DNA of 64,000 bases from an uncultured Brevibacillus sp. GTDB taxonomy: Bacteria; Bacillota; Bacilli; Brevibacillales; Brevibacillaceae. A program made the position numbers and the translations under genes. Shown piece by piece: positions 53,673-63,871 of the stretch. Within the stretch, counting starts at the first letter, position 1. Each line of letters opens with the position of its first letter. The notes under the pieces are model-generated. The model saw only the letters and a program-made list of their open reading frames with translations. It was not told the origin of the DNA and searched no databases. The stretch covers positions 62,001-126,000 of the forward strand of contig NZ_CANMZW010000011.1 of NCBI RefSeq assembly GCF_947502445.1. Direction: 5' to 3'.

Positions 53673-54218
53673 TTGAATACACTTGCATACGGACTCCTTG
53701 GGCTGGTTGCCCGAACGCCAAGCTCTGGCTACGATTTGATGCTCCAGCTACAGCCCTTTTGGCAGGCCAAGCACAGTCAGATTTATCCGCTTTTGGCCAA
53801 GCTCGAACAAGAAGGCTATCTGGAGTTCACCCGTGTCCATCAAACGGATCGGCCAGACAAGAAGGTATACTCCATCACAGAGAAAGGACAAATTGCTTTA
53901 AAGCTATGGCTTGGTCAACCAGCAGCAGAGCCTGTGGTACGTGATGAGCTCGTGTTAAAAGCATATTGTATGTGGCTCGCCGACGAGAAAATGGCGAATG
54001 CGATCTTCACAGAGCGCATGGACCATTGCAAAGAACAACTCCAAATGTATGAGGATTACATAAAGGAACTCTTAACAGACTGTGAAGGTGTCCCCGATCA
54101 TCCAGACCATCCTTCCTTTGGTGATTACATTCTGCTTTCCTGGGGTGCTCGCCGCATGAAGGACGATATTAGCTGGTGTGAATGGGTAATGGATTTACTG
54201 AAGAAACGCTCGAAATAA
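53673..54218 (+). CDS. PadR family transcriptional regulator
   Basis: 181 residues from TTG 53673, with GGGGG upstream. The winged helix is LGLVARTPSSGYDLMLQLQPFW...IYPLLAKLEQEGYLE (residues about 8-50), followed by a C-terminal helical dimerisation region (AIFTERMDHCKEQLQMYEDYI) as in the larger PadR class. It may sense phenolic or drug-like ligands; no partner gene is adjacent. Divergent from clpE. Confidence 0.9.
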   Translation: MNTLAYGLLGLVARTPSSGYDLMLQLQPFWQAKHSQIYPLLAKLEQEGYLEFTRVHQTDRPDKKVYSITEKGQIALKLWLGQPAAEPVVRDELVLKAYCMWLADEKMANAIFTERMDHCKEQLQMYEDYIKELLTDCEGVPDHPDHPSFGDYILLSWGARRMKDDISWCEWVMDLLKKRSK

Positions 54219-54244
54219 ATATTTTGTTTATACACGACAAAAAA

Positions 54245-54275
54245 ACGAGTCCTGGAACCTTTCTCCTGGACTCGT
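54245..54275. terminator. Bidirectional terminator, padR and rbsK
   Basis: ACGAGTCC and GGACTCGT arms (8 bp, extended across one mismatch), with AAAAAAA and TTTT flanks serving both convergent genes. Confidence 0.8.
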
Positions 54276-54307
54276 TTTGCTGTTGCTCTGCTGCTGTAAG
54301 GCTTTTT

Positions 54308-55210
54308 TTAGAAAGAATGTGCTTCTACTTCTTCTATCGTAGGAAGAGAGGGTTGTGCGCCTTTCTTTGTTACGACCAATGCTGCCACTTTGCTGGCGAA
54401 GCTCGCTGCTTCCTCTTCGGACATTCCTTTGGTAATTCCGACAGCAAATGCAGCTGTAAAGGAATCGCCTGCTGCAGTGGTATCCACGGGCTCCACTGGG
54501 TAAGCAGGAATGTGCGTAGCCTTGTCTGCCGTCACAAGCAACGCTCCCTTTTCCCCCATCGTCACGATTGCCCGTTTCGGACCGCTCTCCAGCAATTTGC
54601 GGGCTGCTGTCTGTACTTCCTCCACCGTAGTTACTGGCACTCCCGTTAAAATTTCCAGCTCTGTTTCATTTGGCGTAACTGTATGAACGACACTCAATAG
54701 CTCACTCGGCAGCTCGCATGCTGGAGCCGGATTTAAAATGACGAGCTTGCCCATTTCGGTGGAGCGCTTGGCTACATGCAAAACGGCAGCAAGCGGGATT
54801 TCCAGCTGAAGTAAAATCACGTCGCTTTGCTCCAATAGCGCGATGTTTTGCTCCATATGATCCACACTTACCAGCGCATTGGCACCTGGTACTAGCACGA
54901 TGTTATTTTCGCCGTCATCACTGACATTGATAAAGGCCATGCCCGTGGTTCCTTCACGTGATACTCCTTGTACATGAACTTTGGAATCCGACATGCCAGA
55001 AAGTAAAATCGATCCATTCTCGTCTGTGCCGACCATGCCTACCATAGAAACATGTGCGCCTAAACGCGCTGCGGCAACCGCCTGATTCGCTCCCTTTCCC
55101 CCCGGAATCAGTTGAAAGGAATGGCTCGATATCGTCTCGCCTGCTTTTGGCAGATGATGTACATGGGTGACGAGATCCATGTTGATGCTTCCGACTACTA
55201 CAATTTTCAC
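54308..55210 (-). CDS. rbsK: Ribokinase
   Basis: 300 residues from GTG 55210 (AAGGGAGG about 9 bases upstream); the frame is open further but lacks a site. PfkB signatures: GGKGANQAVAAARLGAHVSMVG near residue 40 and DTTAAGDSFTAAFAVG with the catalytic Asp near 250. The rest (NMDLVTHVHHLPKAG) matches ribokinases. It phosphorylates ribose at O5. No ribose transporter is next to it. Confidence 0.93.
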   Translation of the reverse strand: MKIVVVGSINMDLVTHVHHLPKAGETISSHSFQLIPGGKGANQAVAAARLGAHVSMVGMVGTDENGSILLSGMSDSKVHVQGVSREGTTGMAFINVSDDGENNIVLVPGANALVSVDHMEQNIALLEQSDVILLQLEIPLAAVLHVAKRSTEMGKLVILNPAPACELPSELLSVVHTVTPNETELEILTGVPVTTVEEVQTAARKLLESGPKRAIVTMGEKGALLVTADKATHIPAYPVEPVDTTAAGDSFTAAFAVGITKGMSEEEAASFASKVAALVVTKKGAQPSLPTIEEVEAHSF

Positions 55211-55352
55211 TGTTAGGCTGCCTCCCTTGTCTTTCTCTTCTCTATACACGTACATCATTATTGATTTCAGTCAGTTTTGTGGTACTGCGCCCAATCGTTA
55301 ATGATAACATCGACAGTTGTCTCTTTCAATAAACCGTTATGCACTCTTCCTG

Positions 55353-55361
55353 TGTTATAAT
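55353..55361 (+). promoter_or_regulatory. Extended -10 promoter
   Basis: TGTTATAAT, that is TGN-TATAAT, with no clear -35. A GAGGG/CCCTC hairpin begins just downstream of the expected +1. Confidence 0.55.
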
Positions 55362-55411
55362 TCGAGAGGGGGGACCATCCCTCCTATACATTTTGGAAGG
55401 AGCTGCTCGCC

Positions 55412-55441
55412 ATGATTATCAAGTTTATTCGCTTGCGATAA
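55412..55441 (+). CDS. 9-residue candidate leader peptide
   Basis: ATG with AAGGAG 9 bases upstream. The encoded peptide is MIIKFIRLR. It is in the 5' leader of the hydrolase gene (start 55545), about 100 bases upstream. Too short to assess by composition; the site quality is the only support. Confidence 0.35.
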   Translation: MIIKFIRLR

Positions 55442-55544
55442 TCGAAGGTACTTTTCAGGATTGCTCACTTTTTTTCATTGAAATGAGTGGGTTTATTTGA
55501 ATGTGCTCTTTTGTACCACGCAAACCGAATGAAACGAGGAGATC

Positions 55545-56402
55545 ATGATGAGAGAACAGATCCAGAAGATTAATGGAATTGATATTTGCAGTGAAGCTTT
55601 TGGGAACCCAGCCGATCCGGCAGTCTTGCTGATCATGGGGGCTACGTGCTCCATGGTTTATTGGGACGAAGAGTTTTGCCAGCGTCTGGCGGACACAGGC
55701 AAATATGTTATTCGCTTTGATAATCGAGATGTTGGCCGCTCTGTAACTTACGAGCCAGGAACCTCTAACTATAGAGTGGCAGATATGGCTAATGATGCTG
55801 TCGGCTTACTCGATGCTTATGGTATTGCAAAGGCTCACATTGTTGGGATGTCACTCGGCGGAATGATTGCGCAAGTGATTGCGATCAAGCACCCGCAAAG
55901 AATGCTGACGATGACCTTGATTGCTTCAAGCTTTTTCGGCTCCGAAGACAACACACGGAATCTCCCTCCGATGGACGAAAGAATCCTTGCTTTCCACGAG
56001 AAGGCTGGAACGCTTGATTGGTTCGACCATGACGCAGTTGCCAGCTACATGGTGGAAGGCTCTCGCCTGCTCTGCGGCTCCAAACGAAAATTCGATGAAG
56101 AGCGCGTATACAAGCAGGTCACAACAGAGATCAAGCGAGCCAACCAATTGCTCAGCATGTTCAATCATGCCCTACTCACTGGCGATGATTTCTATGAAGG
56201 CAAAATAAATGAAATTCTCGTTCCGACACTCGTGATTCACGGAACAGATGATACAATCCTTCCCTATGCACACGGCCTCGCACTGGCAGAGGAGCTGCCG
56301 AATGCCACCCTGCATACCCTAGAAGGGACGGGACATGAAATCCACAGCGATGATTGGGATCAGATTATTGCTGCGATCTCCACACATACGCTTCATTCGT
56401 AA
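55545..56402 (+). CDS. Alpha/beta hydrolase
   Basis: 285 residues. The catalytic triad is visible: Ser in VGMSLGGMIAQ, Asp in LVIHGTDDTILP and His in EGTGHEIHSD. The oxyanion segment is LLIMGATCSMVYW. By general layout it belongs with the RdmC-like methylesterases or haloperoxidase-like hydrolases. GAGGAG lies 3-6 bases upstream of the double ATG. Confidence 0.9.
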   Translation: MMREQIQKINGIDICSEAFGNPADPAVLLIMGATCSMVYWDEEFCQRLADTGKYVIRFDNRDVGRSVTYEPGTSNYRVADMANDAVGLLDAYGIAKAHIVGMSLGGMIAQVIAIKHPQRMLTMTLIASSFFGSEDNTRNLPPMDERILAFHEKAGTLDWFDHDAVASYMVEGSRLLCGSKRKFDEERVYKQVTTEIKRANQLLSMFNHALLTGDDFYEGKINEILVPTLVIHGTDDTILPYAHGLALAEELPNATLHTLEGTGHEIHSDDWDQIIAAISTHTLHS

Positions 56403-56416
56403 TTAGCTAATCACAC

Positions 56417-56445
56417 GAAGCCGACTGCCATCTGCAGCCGGCTTC
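56417..56445 (+). terminator. Hydrolase terminator
   Basis: GAAGCCGACTGC/GCAGCCGGCTTC stem with a short T-poor tail, 15 bases after the stop. Confidence 0.65.
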
Positions 56446-56509
56446 TCCCTCATCTGTACATAATGGGTATTTGATTCATCCCCCACACCTATCACGAAAG
56501 GTGAATGAC

Positions 56510-56722
56510 ATGAAGAATTAAATACAGCAGTTAGACACCCCCTCTATTGAGCTAAAAGAAGCAGCTCATCTAAAAGACCAAGCACAGATACTCGCCACCT
56601 TCGAGATGATCCAATACCACTCAGACCATTCAATTAAAAGCATATACGGTGGTTCTCTCGTATTTACGTTACATAAGCGCTCTTTTTTCACATGGGAAAT
56701 TGACCAGATTGATATCTTGTAA
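56510..56722 (+). pseudogene. Small protein gene with a nonsense codon at position 4
   Basis: Start ATG 56510 has AAAGGTG at good distance, but codon 4 is TAA. The same frame then stays open to 56722 for 67 codons with coding-like content (IELKEAAHLKDQAQILATFE, SIYGGSLVFTLHKRSFFTWE). No alternative start with a ribosome site is seen after the stop. A disrupted gene of unknown function. Confidence 0.55.
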
Positions 56723-56772
56723 GAAATGGGAGAACGTACATCTGCAAAGGGAAGCACCGAGCCATTCAGCTT

Positions 56773-56974
56773 TTATGCTGGATGTTCAATCGTAATCACT
56801 ACGTTTCCTTTTTTATGTCCTTTTTCGACGTATGTATGAGCCTCGCGCATTTGTTCCAGTGGATAGCATCTGTCAATAACTGCTTTAATCTGTCCTTGCT
56901 CTATCAGCTCTTTGAGCAGCAAGAATGCTCCGAACATCCGGCGATCCATATTTGGTGCAAACCATTGCTTTCAT
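56773..56974 (-). pseudogene. Zinc-type alcohol dehydrogenase/quinone reductase, internally deleted
   Basis: The start (ATG 56974, GGAGG upstream) reads [14 protein letters not shown], the opening of MDR dehydrogenases. The end reads [20 protein letters not shown] and [14 protein letters not shown], the MDR C-terminus, in another frame. The 250 or so residues between, with the zinc and NAD sites, are gone. The junction falls near 56930. Confidence 0.85.
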
Positions 56975-57295
56975 GATGTTCCTCCAAACCTCATTGTTTG
57001 CAAACATAGATGCAGCTTATTATCGTCATGTGGCTAGTCCTTCGTTCAGCCGATCCAATAAGGCGAGTACACCGGACTGTTTTGGGACGGGGCGGTGGGG
57101 TATACAGCTTCGTCGCTAATAGGGCATTTCCATCCAAGCATCACCGTTCTACGCCATTACCAGCGCTTGATTCTTATCCTGAATTCATATTTCATAGTAC
57201 CAAGTTTCATTCCATCCGTCCCCTTATTATGGAAATATTCTGGTACAATAAGGTAGCACCACACGCAAATTTTTGACCGAAAAGGTGAGCAGCTC
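56975..57295. other. Non-coding 321-bp stretch
   Basis: Contains the palindrome TGTTTGCAAACA but no supported gene; open frames here lack ribosome sites and coding character. Probably the old promoter region of the deleted dehydrogenase plus unassigned sequence. Confidence 0.6.
56995..57006. promoter_or_regulatory. Palindromic operator candidate
   Basis: TGTTTGCAAACA, a perfect 12-bp palindrome about 20 bases upstream of the decayed dehydrogenase gene. Confidence 0.45.
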
Positions 57296-57973
57296 ATGGA
57301 GCCAATATTGCGTCATCGCTGGGATTTAAGTGAAACGGAAGCGATCCACATCCAACAGACACTGTCCAAAAACGTAATCACAGAAGATCAATTCACAACC
57401 ATCCATTATATAGCTGGCGTAGATGTGGCCTATTCCAAACAGGAGGACGTCTTAATCGCAGCAGTCGTCATACTCGATGCTCACACTTTGAACGTAGTGG
57501 AATCCGTAGCCGTTGAAGACACGGTTCACTTTCCCTACATACCAGGCTTGTTCTCCTTTCGAGAGCTACCCCCGATCATTAAGGCATTTCGGCAAGTGGC
57601 TGCTGCCCCAGAGCTGATTGTCTGTGACGGGCAAGGCATCGCTCATCCCAGAAGGTTTGGATTAGCAAGTCACTTAGGTGTTCTTTTCGATATCCCTACC
57701 ATCGGCTGCGGCAAAACGAGACTGCTAGGAGAGTATACAGAGCCTGACCAAAAAAGAGGGGCAGTCACCCCACTGATAGACAATGGGGAAGTAGTCGGAG
57801 GCGTATTACGAACACAAGCCAATACGAAGCCGATCTACGTGTCAATCGGTCATCGCATTGGCTTGCAAACAGCTTGCGAATGGATAGTAAAGCTCTCACC
57901 AAAGTATCGTCTTCCCGAGACTACCAGGCTCGCGGATCAGCTCGTGAATAAGACCATTCGTCAGCTAGGCTAA
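57296..57973 (+). CDS. nfi: Endonuclease V (deoxyinosine 3' endonuclease)
   Basis: 225 residues. It nicks DNA one base 3' of deoxyinosine. Motifs: IAGVDVAYSKQEDV with the catalytic Asp, PYIPGLFSFRELPPI, LIVCDGQGIAHPRRFGLASHLG and GCGKTRLLGEY, all diagnostic of EndoV. AAAAGGTGAG precedes the start. No partner is evident; the VOC gene follows after 49 bases. Confidence 0.96.
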   Translation: MEPILRHRWDLSETEAIHIQQTLSKNVITEDQFTTIHYIAGVDVAYSKQEDVLIAAVVILDAHTLNVVESVAVEDTVHFPYIPGLFSFRELPPIIKAFRQVAAAPELIVCDGQGIAHPRRFGLASHLGVLFDIPTIGCGKTRLLGEYTEPDQKRGAVTPLIDNGEVVGGVLRTQANTKPIYVSIGHRIGLQTACEWIVKLSPKYRLPETTRLADQLVNKTIRQLG

Positions 57974-58022
57974 TGGTGTTTGTAGCCAAATCGTTGAGAT
58001 TGAATAAAGGAGGAGATCGGTC

Positions 58023-58394
58023 TTGTCTCAGCTCGAAGCATTACTTCACGTACAAATCCCTGTTCAAAGTCTGAATGAAGCTATCTCATGGTACTGTGAT
58101 CATTTAGGTTTTTCTTTGCAGGTGCAGTTTGATAAATCGGCTTTTCTCACCTTGTCTGCAGGCCCCACCTTGATGCTTTGGGAAACCGCTGATGATACCT
58201 CTGCCACCTTTACCGTCGACAGTCAGCCTATGCCTGTTTGCCTGTACACAACTGCTGATATTCATTCCCTGCACGATTACCTGCTAGCTCAAATGGTTAC
58301 GATTACGCATTATCAAAATGATGGCTTTGGCTGGGTTCTGAAGTTTTTTGACCCCAGTGGGAACATGCTGGGAGTCATTCAGAAAAATGAGTAG
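58023..58394 (+). CDS. VOC (glyoxalase/bleomycin-resistance) superfamily protein
   Basis: 123 residues from TTG 58023, which follows GGAGGAGATC closely. One VOC domain: VQIPVQSLNEAISWYCDHLGF opening and FDPSGNMLGVIQKNE ending. Conserved metal ligands are not all present (the first His is Gln here), so a binding protein is as likely as an enzyme. Confidence 0.8.
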   Translation: MSQLEALLHVQIPVQSLNEAISWYCDHLGFSLQVQFDKSAFLTLSAGPTLMLWETADDTSATFTVDSQPMPVCLYTTADIHSLHDYLLAQMVTITHYQNDGFGWVLKFFDPSGNMLGVIQKNE

Positions 58395-58534
58395 GCTTAC
58401 GGTACACAAAAATGGCCAGGACAAGCTGTCCAAGGGGGCATTGATTTGCTGCTCGATCGCACAAATCTCCCCGGCAAAGCTGCTCACCGTTCCACAGCCT
58501 TTTTAACGGCCGTGGCTTTCACTTTATGACAGGT

Positions 58535-59122
58535 TTAACGAAAACCCATTAGTCGCTTTACCTCGTCACCATTTTCCTTAGACGTAAGCATTTCCAGCAG
58601 CTTGAATGCCACATCGAAGGCAGTTGAAGGATTGTAAGAGGTAATGATATTTCCATCTACGACGATGGGCTGATCGGGGACGAGCTTCACTCCGAATTCA
58701 GACAGCTGCTTTTGTCTGCGTCCCTCGCCCAGATTGTACGTAGTTGCTTCTCGCCCCTCAAGAATTCCACTTTTTCCAACAGGAAGTGCTCCGACGCAGA
58801 TGGAAGCGATAATCTTTCCCTTCCGTTCAAATTCTCTGATGACCGCTAAAAAGGGCTCGCTGTACGCATCCTCATAAAATCCCGCCTCTTCAAAGCCCCC
58901 CGGAATAGCAAGCGCGTCAAATGAGTCTATATCCATTTCGCTTACATGCATTTCAGGGATAACCGTAAAATTGAAGGTGCATTGCAGCTGATCATGCAAT
59001 CCTACCGTAACCAGCTCAGTCGTCCCGTCTCCCTCCAATTTGTTCCAGCCGATCACATCTGTGAATACACTCGCTTCTACAGCTTCAAAACCGTTCGCCA
59101 GCAATAAGCATACTCTTTTCAT
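58535..59122 (-). CDS. DJ-1/PfpI family protein (ThiJ-like)
   Basis: 195 residues. Nucleophile Cys in IASICVGALPVGKSG, conserved Glu in LLLANGFEAVEASVF, and IPGGFEEAGFYED. This is the ThiJ-like branch rather than PfpI, and differs from the one at 23.2 kb. Role unknown, perhaps in handling reactive carbonyls. Confidence 0.88.
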   Translation of the reverse strand: MKRVCLLLANGFEAVEASVFTDVIGWNKLEGDGTTELVTVGLHDQLQCTFNFTVIPEMHVSEMDIDSFDALAIPGGFEEAGFYEDAYSEPFLAVIREFERKGKIIASICVGALPVGKSGILEGREATTYNLGEGRRQKQLSEFGVKLVPDQPIVVDGNIITSYNPSTAFDVAFKLLEMLTSKENGDEVKRLMGFR

Positions 59123-59298
59123 TCCTCTACAGCTCCCTTTCCCCCCTCATGGGGCTTGTTGCTGTTAAGTATAAGGTCTTCCATTCCCATCAGTAAAATG
59201 GAAACAACTGAAGGAAACGATCGAACTATCTGATATGATCAATGTACAAGCTCTCTATCGAGGCCTACTCGCTGCGGATACAAAAAAAGGGGGCGGAA

Positions 59299-60189
59299 AT
59301 GTTGGAAATCAGGCATTTGCACACGTTTCTGGCGATTGTCGATACAGGGAAATTTACGAAAGCATCGGAGCAACTAGGGTATGCGCAGTCCACAATTACC
59401 TCGCACATTCAAATTTTGGAGGATGAATTGGGGGCACCGTTGTTTGATCGCTTGGGGAAAAAAGTGATTTTGACAAATCTGGGCAGAGAATTGGTTCCTT
59501 ACGCCAGAAAAATGCTGGATACGTACAAGGAAATCAAGAGTCTGGCAGCAGAACAAAGTGGAGTCTCCGGGGATATTGTCATCGGTGCAGCGGAGTCTCT
59601 CTCGATTTATCGCCTGGGAGAAATTTTGAAGGAATACAAGAGAAGCTATCCTGGCGTAAACATCATTTTGAAGAATGCCATCTGCAATGAGCTGCGCGGG
59701 ATGTTGTACACAGGCGAGGCAGATCTGGTCTTTACAATCGAGCCTCCGGTGACAGACCCCCAGCTAGTCGTGACGACTTTGAAAGAGGAAGCGATGGTCA
59801 TTATTGGCGCCCCTGAAACAGCCTTGTCGCCTGCCACGTTGTCTCACGAGCAGGCGCGTGAAACCATCATTCTCAGCGAAAAAGGGTGCAGCTTTACAAA
59901 CGGCTTCGAAAAATATTTGCAGCAAAACCAAGTCGCCTATGGAAACCCTTTGTCCTTTTCCAGTATGGAGGCGATCAAAAAATGTGTCATGAACGGATTG
60001 GGCATCTCCTTTTTGCCGCTGTATACCGTAAAAAATGAAATCAAGCAAGGCAGCTTAACCATCATTGAGGAAAAAGAGCAGTTTGACTCATTTTGCACGC
60101 AGCTTTCTTACCATAAGCATAAACGGGTGACGGCAGCCATGCGCAGGCTCATCGATATTACAGAAAAGCACACTGCCCACTGGACATGA
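59299..60189 (+). CDS. LysR family transcriptional regulator
   Basis: 296 residues from ATG 59299 (GGGGGCGGA upstream); a further 19 codons upstream are open but unsupported. The N-terminal helix-turn-helix is GKFTKASEQLGYAQSTITSHIQILEDELGAPLFDR, followed by a periplasmic-binding-like effector domain (LKEYKRSYPGVNIILKNA). Divergent from the DJ-1 gene, which could be a target. Effector unknown. Confidence 0.93.
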   Translation: MLEIRHLHTFLAIVDTGKFTKASEQLGYAQSTITSHIQILEDELGAPLFDRLGKKVILTNLGRELVPYARKMLDTYKEIKSLAAEQSGVSGDIVIGAAESLSIYRLGEILKEYKRSYPGVNIILKNAICNELRGMLYTGEADLVFTIEPPVTDPQLVVTTLKEEAMVIIGAPETALSPATLSHEQARETIILSEKGCSFTNGFEKYLQQNQVAYGNPLSFSSMEAIKKCVMNGLGISFLPLYTVKNEIKQGSLTIIEEKEQFDSFCTQLSYHKHKRVTAAMRRLIDITEKHTAHWT

Positions 60190-60206
60190 AGAGCCCCTAT
60201 CCATAC

Positions 60207-60240
60207 AAAAACAGTCTGAGAAAATTCCCAGACTGTTTTT
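60207..60240. terminator. Bidirectional terminator, lysR and nagA
   Basis: AAAAACAGTCTG/CAGACTGTTTTT, 12 bp perfect, between convergent genes. Confidence 0.9.
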
Positions 60241-60252
60241 GTGTTCCAAAGG

Positions 60253-61416
60253 CTATTCCTTGTGGTAGACTCTCTTGCCAGCTACAAAGGTCATGCTCAC
60301 ATCAAACTGCTTATCCAATACTGTCACATCCGCATCGTAGCCTGCTGCGAGACGCCCTTTTCGCTCCCCTAGACCGAGTATCGTTGCCGGGGTGTGCGAG
60401 GCCATCTCTACCGCCTCTGGCAACGGAACCTTACTTAGTGTCACCATGTTTGCCACCGCGCGATTCAGCGTCAGGATGCTGCCTGCCAAGGTGCCATCTG
60501 CCAGCTTTGCCTGATCGCCATGCACATGTACTTCCTGTCCGCCCAAGTCATACGTGCCTTCTCCCATCGCTGCTGCCCGCATGGAATCACTGACCAGCGC
60601 GAGTCGTCCTGCCGTTTTAACGCGATACAAAATGTTCATTACCGCGGGGTGCACATGTATTCCGTCTGCGATCAGCTCTGTACTGAGCTGTTCATGGTAC
60701 ATAGCGGCACCAACAACGCCCGGCTCCCGATGATGCAGCCCTGTCATCGCATTAAAGCAGTGAGTAAAATGGCGCACACCCGCCTCAACTGCCTGCGAAG
60801 CCTGCGCGAAGCTCGCACCGGTATGCCCTGCCGACACAATCACACCCTGCTCCTTCAGCCAGGTAATCGCTTCGAGCGCCTCCGGCTGCTCGGGTGCGAT
60901 GGTGACGACCTTGATCAGGCCCTCCGCCAGCTCATACAATCGACGCACCGCATCCAGCTGCGGCAAAGCGATATTTTCTTCCTTTTGCGCTCCTTTATAC
61001 CGCGGGTTGATCCACGGTCCCTCCAGATGGATACCTACTACCTCTGCCCCATCCAGTCCCTGACGACTTACCTGGGCAATCGTGGAGAGGACAGGCTCGA
61101 TCTCTTCATACGGCGCGGTCATGGTCGTCGCCAAAAAGGAAGTCACGCCAAAACGGGTCAAGGCTTTAGAAATCGCCTGAAACGATTCTGGCGTCCCGTC
61201 CATCGTATCGTGTCCGTCAATTCCATGCATATGAATATCCATAAATCCTGGGCAAATCCATCCTTCTACCTGAAAGATTGTCTCAGGCAGCTCGCCGCTG
61301 TAATCCTGTGCCTCTCCGGCAAAACGAATGCTGCCCCCATCGATTACGACGAGTCCATCCGTTATTTCAGCGCCATTTGCGATTACTGCTCCACGCAGAC
61401 CAAACTCCTGATTCAT
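60253..61416 (-). CDS. nagA: N-acetylglucosamine-6-phosphate deacetylase
   Basis: 387 residues from ATG 61416 (GGGAGG upstream); an upstream ATG at 61431 is less well placed. Metal site: PGFMDIHMHGIDGHDT, HLEGPWINPRYKGAQ (Glu), SAGHTGASF, and HCFNAMTGLHHREPG, with the catalytic Asp in LVSDSMRAA. It removes acetate from GlcNAc-6-P to give GlcN-6-P. No nagB or PTS gene is adjacent. Confidence 0.95.
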   Translation of the reverse strand: MNQEFGLRGAVIANGAEITDGLVVIDGGSIRFAGEAQDYSGELPETIFQVEGWICPGFMDIHMHGIDGHDTMDGTPESFQAISKALTRFGVTSFLATTMTAPYEEIEPVLSTIAQVSRQGLDGAEVVGIHLEGPWINPRYKGAQKEENIALPQLDAVRRLYELAEGLIKVVTIAPEQPEALEAITWLKEQGVIVSAGHTGASFAQASQAVEAGVRHFTHCFNAMTGLHHREPGVVGAAMYHEQLSTELIADGIHVHPAVMNILYRVKTAGRLALVSDSMRAAAMGEGTYDLGGQEVHVHGDQAKLADGTLAGSILTLNRAVANMVTLSKVPLPEAVEMASHTPATILGLGERKGRLAAGYDADVTVLDKQFDVSMTFVAGKRVYHKE

Positions 61417-61453
61417 TCCTTTTCCTCCCATGAAGATCTTGCTACCTGTCTGT

Positions 61454-62530
61454 CTATGCTTGATGAAATCGTCCGATGACTCGCTCTGTTTCTGCTACCA
61501 GCTGCAGCAAAAGCTCGCTCGCGCTCATTTCCCTAGACAAAGACGCCGCCTGTCCTGCCCACATCGACATGTATTCGCCTCGCTGGTTTTTCGCAGCCGC
61601 TGCGCGAATGTCCTTAGTCAGCGCATTTTGGATCGGATAGGCAGGCAATTCATGGTCATGAGGAAGCAGCCTCGTCATGAAATCATTTTGTATCCCTCTT
61701 GCCCACTTGCCGGAAAAAGCCCGCGTCAGCACGAGCTGCTCATCCTGTATTTCCTGAATGGCTCGTTTATGCAGCACATGTGCCCCACTTTCCGTACATG
61801 TCAAAAAGGCAGTGCCCAGCTGCGCCGCCTCTGCTCCTAGAGCCAGAGCCGCAGCAATCCCGCGCCCGTCCATAATGCCTCCAGCTGCAATGACTGGTAT
61901 GCTGACCCGGTCTACCATTTGCGGAACGAGTGCCATCGTGCCAATCAGATTGCTCGGTGAATCGGGTAAAAAAGAACCACGGTGACCGCCTGCCTCACTG
62001 CCCTGTGCTGCAATCATGTCGACGCCACTGGCTTCCAGTGCGATCGCCTCTCGCGTCGTCGTCGCTGTACCGATAACGGTCGTTCCTTGCTGCTTCAGCT
62101 CGGCAAGCCAGCGCTGGTCCAGAAGCCCAAACGTAAAGCTGAAAACGGGCACCTTTTCCTCCAAAACGACAGCCATCTGCTCCTCAAATGGCTCCGAATA
62201 ACGGGACACTTTTGGATCAGACGGGATGCCCAGCTCCTCACGTATCGCATTCATCTCGGCTGCAACGTCCACAGCAATCGGCTCGTTCGGATCAAAGCTC
62301 TCTGGTATAAACAAATTGACCGAAAAAGGCTTATCGGTTTGCTCTCGAATGAATCGGATCGCTTCCCGAATACTCTCCGGACTCATGTAAGCAGCCCCGA
62401 GTGAGCCTAGTCCACCCGCTTCGGAAACGGCAGCAACCAATGCGGGTGTCGTTGCTCCGCCTGCCATCGGCGCCTGAATGATCGGCCACTTGATTTGTAA
62501 ACGAGTCGCAATTGGATTTGATGACCACAT
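61454..62530 (-). CDS. Nitronate monooxygenase (2-nitropropane dioxygenase family)
   Basis: 358 residues, a TIM barrel with FMN. N-terminus IKWPIIQAPMAGGATTP, catalytic His in GSEAGGHRGSF and phosphate-binding IPVIAAGGIMDGRGIAAALALGA are the family marks. It oxidises propionate-3-nitronate and similar toxic compounds. It lies 31 bases after the VOC-NUDIX gene and 37 bases before nagA, in one direction. Confidence 0.93.
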   Translation of the reverse strand: MWSSNPIATRLQIKWPIIQAPMAGGATTPALVAAVSEAGGLGSLGAAYMSPESIREAIRFIREQTDKPFSVNLFIPESFDPNEPIAVDVAAEMNAIREELGIPSDPKVSRYSEPFEEQMAVVLEEKVPVFSFTFGLLDQRWLAELKQQGTTVIGTATTTREAIALEASGVDMIAAQGSEAGGHRGSFLPDSPSNLIGTMALVPQMVDRVSIPVIAAGGIMDGRGIAAALALGAEAAQLGTAFLTCTESGAHVLHKRAIQEIQDEQLVLTRAFSGKWARGIQNDFMTRLLPHDHELPAYPIQNALTKDIRAAAAKNQRGEYMSMWAGQAASLSREMSASELLLQLVAETERVIGRFHQA

Positions 62531-62561
62531 ACGGCATCTGCTCCTTAATCGATAGTTTGTC

Positions 62562-63641
<1,080 letters not shown>

Positions 63642-63784
63642 TTATTCGTTATTATATCAAAACGCGATCGACCTTCTGCCATTAAACCAGTTTGAAAGTG
63701 TTTTTGCGTTTTTTAGCTTGCATCTCATCCAAATAAATACACATCTCATTATACTGCAAGCCATGCTGCAAGCCCATAAACAAA

Positions 63785-63817
63785 CGAGCGCTCCCACTTT
63801 TGTTGTGGAAACGCTCG
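63785..63817 (-). terminator. Terminator of the ABC transporter gene
   Basis: GAGCGTTTCCAC/GTGGGAGCGCTC on the minus strand, with G-U pairs, followed by GTTTGTTT. Confidence 0.65.
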
Positions 63818-63871
63818 CTTCCTTCTGAACCTGTTCGTTGTGATCTGGCTTGAGTAATTACACGATGAATA

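Noticed and set aside
57010..57276. 88-codon plus-strand ORF
   Set aside because: Lies in the non-coding stretch before nfi, no ribosome site, no recognisable sequence.
58395..58534. Possible gene remnant between VOC and DJ-1 genes
   Set aside because: Short open stretch without start or known motif; not enough to call.
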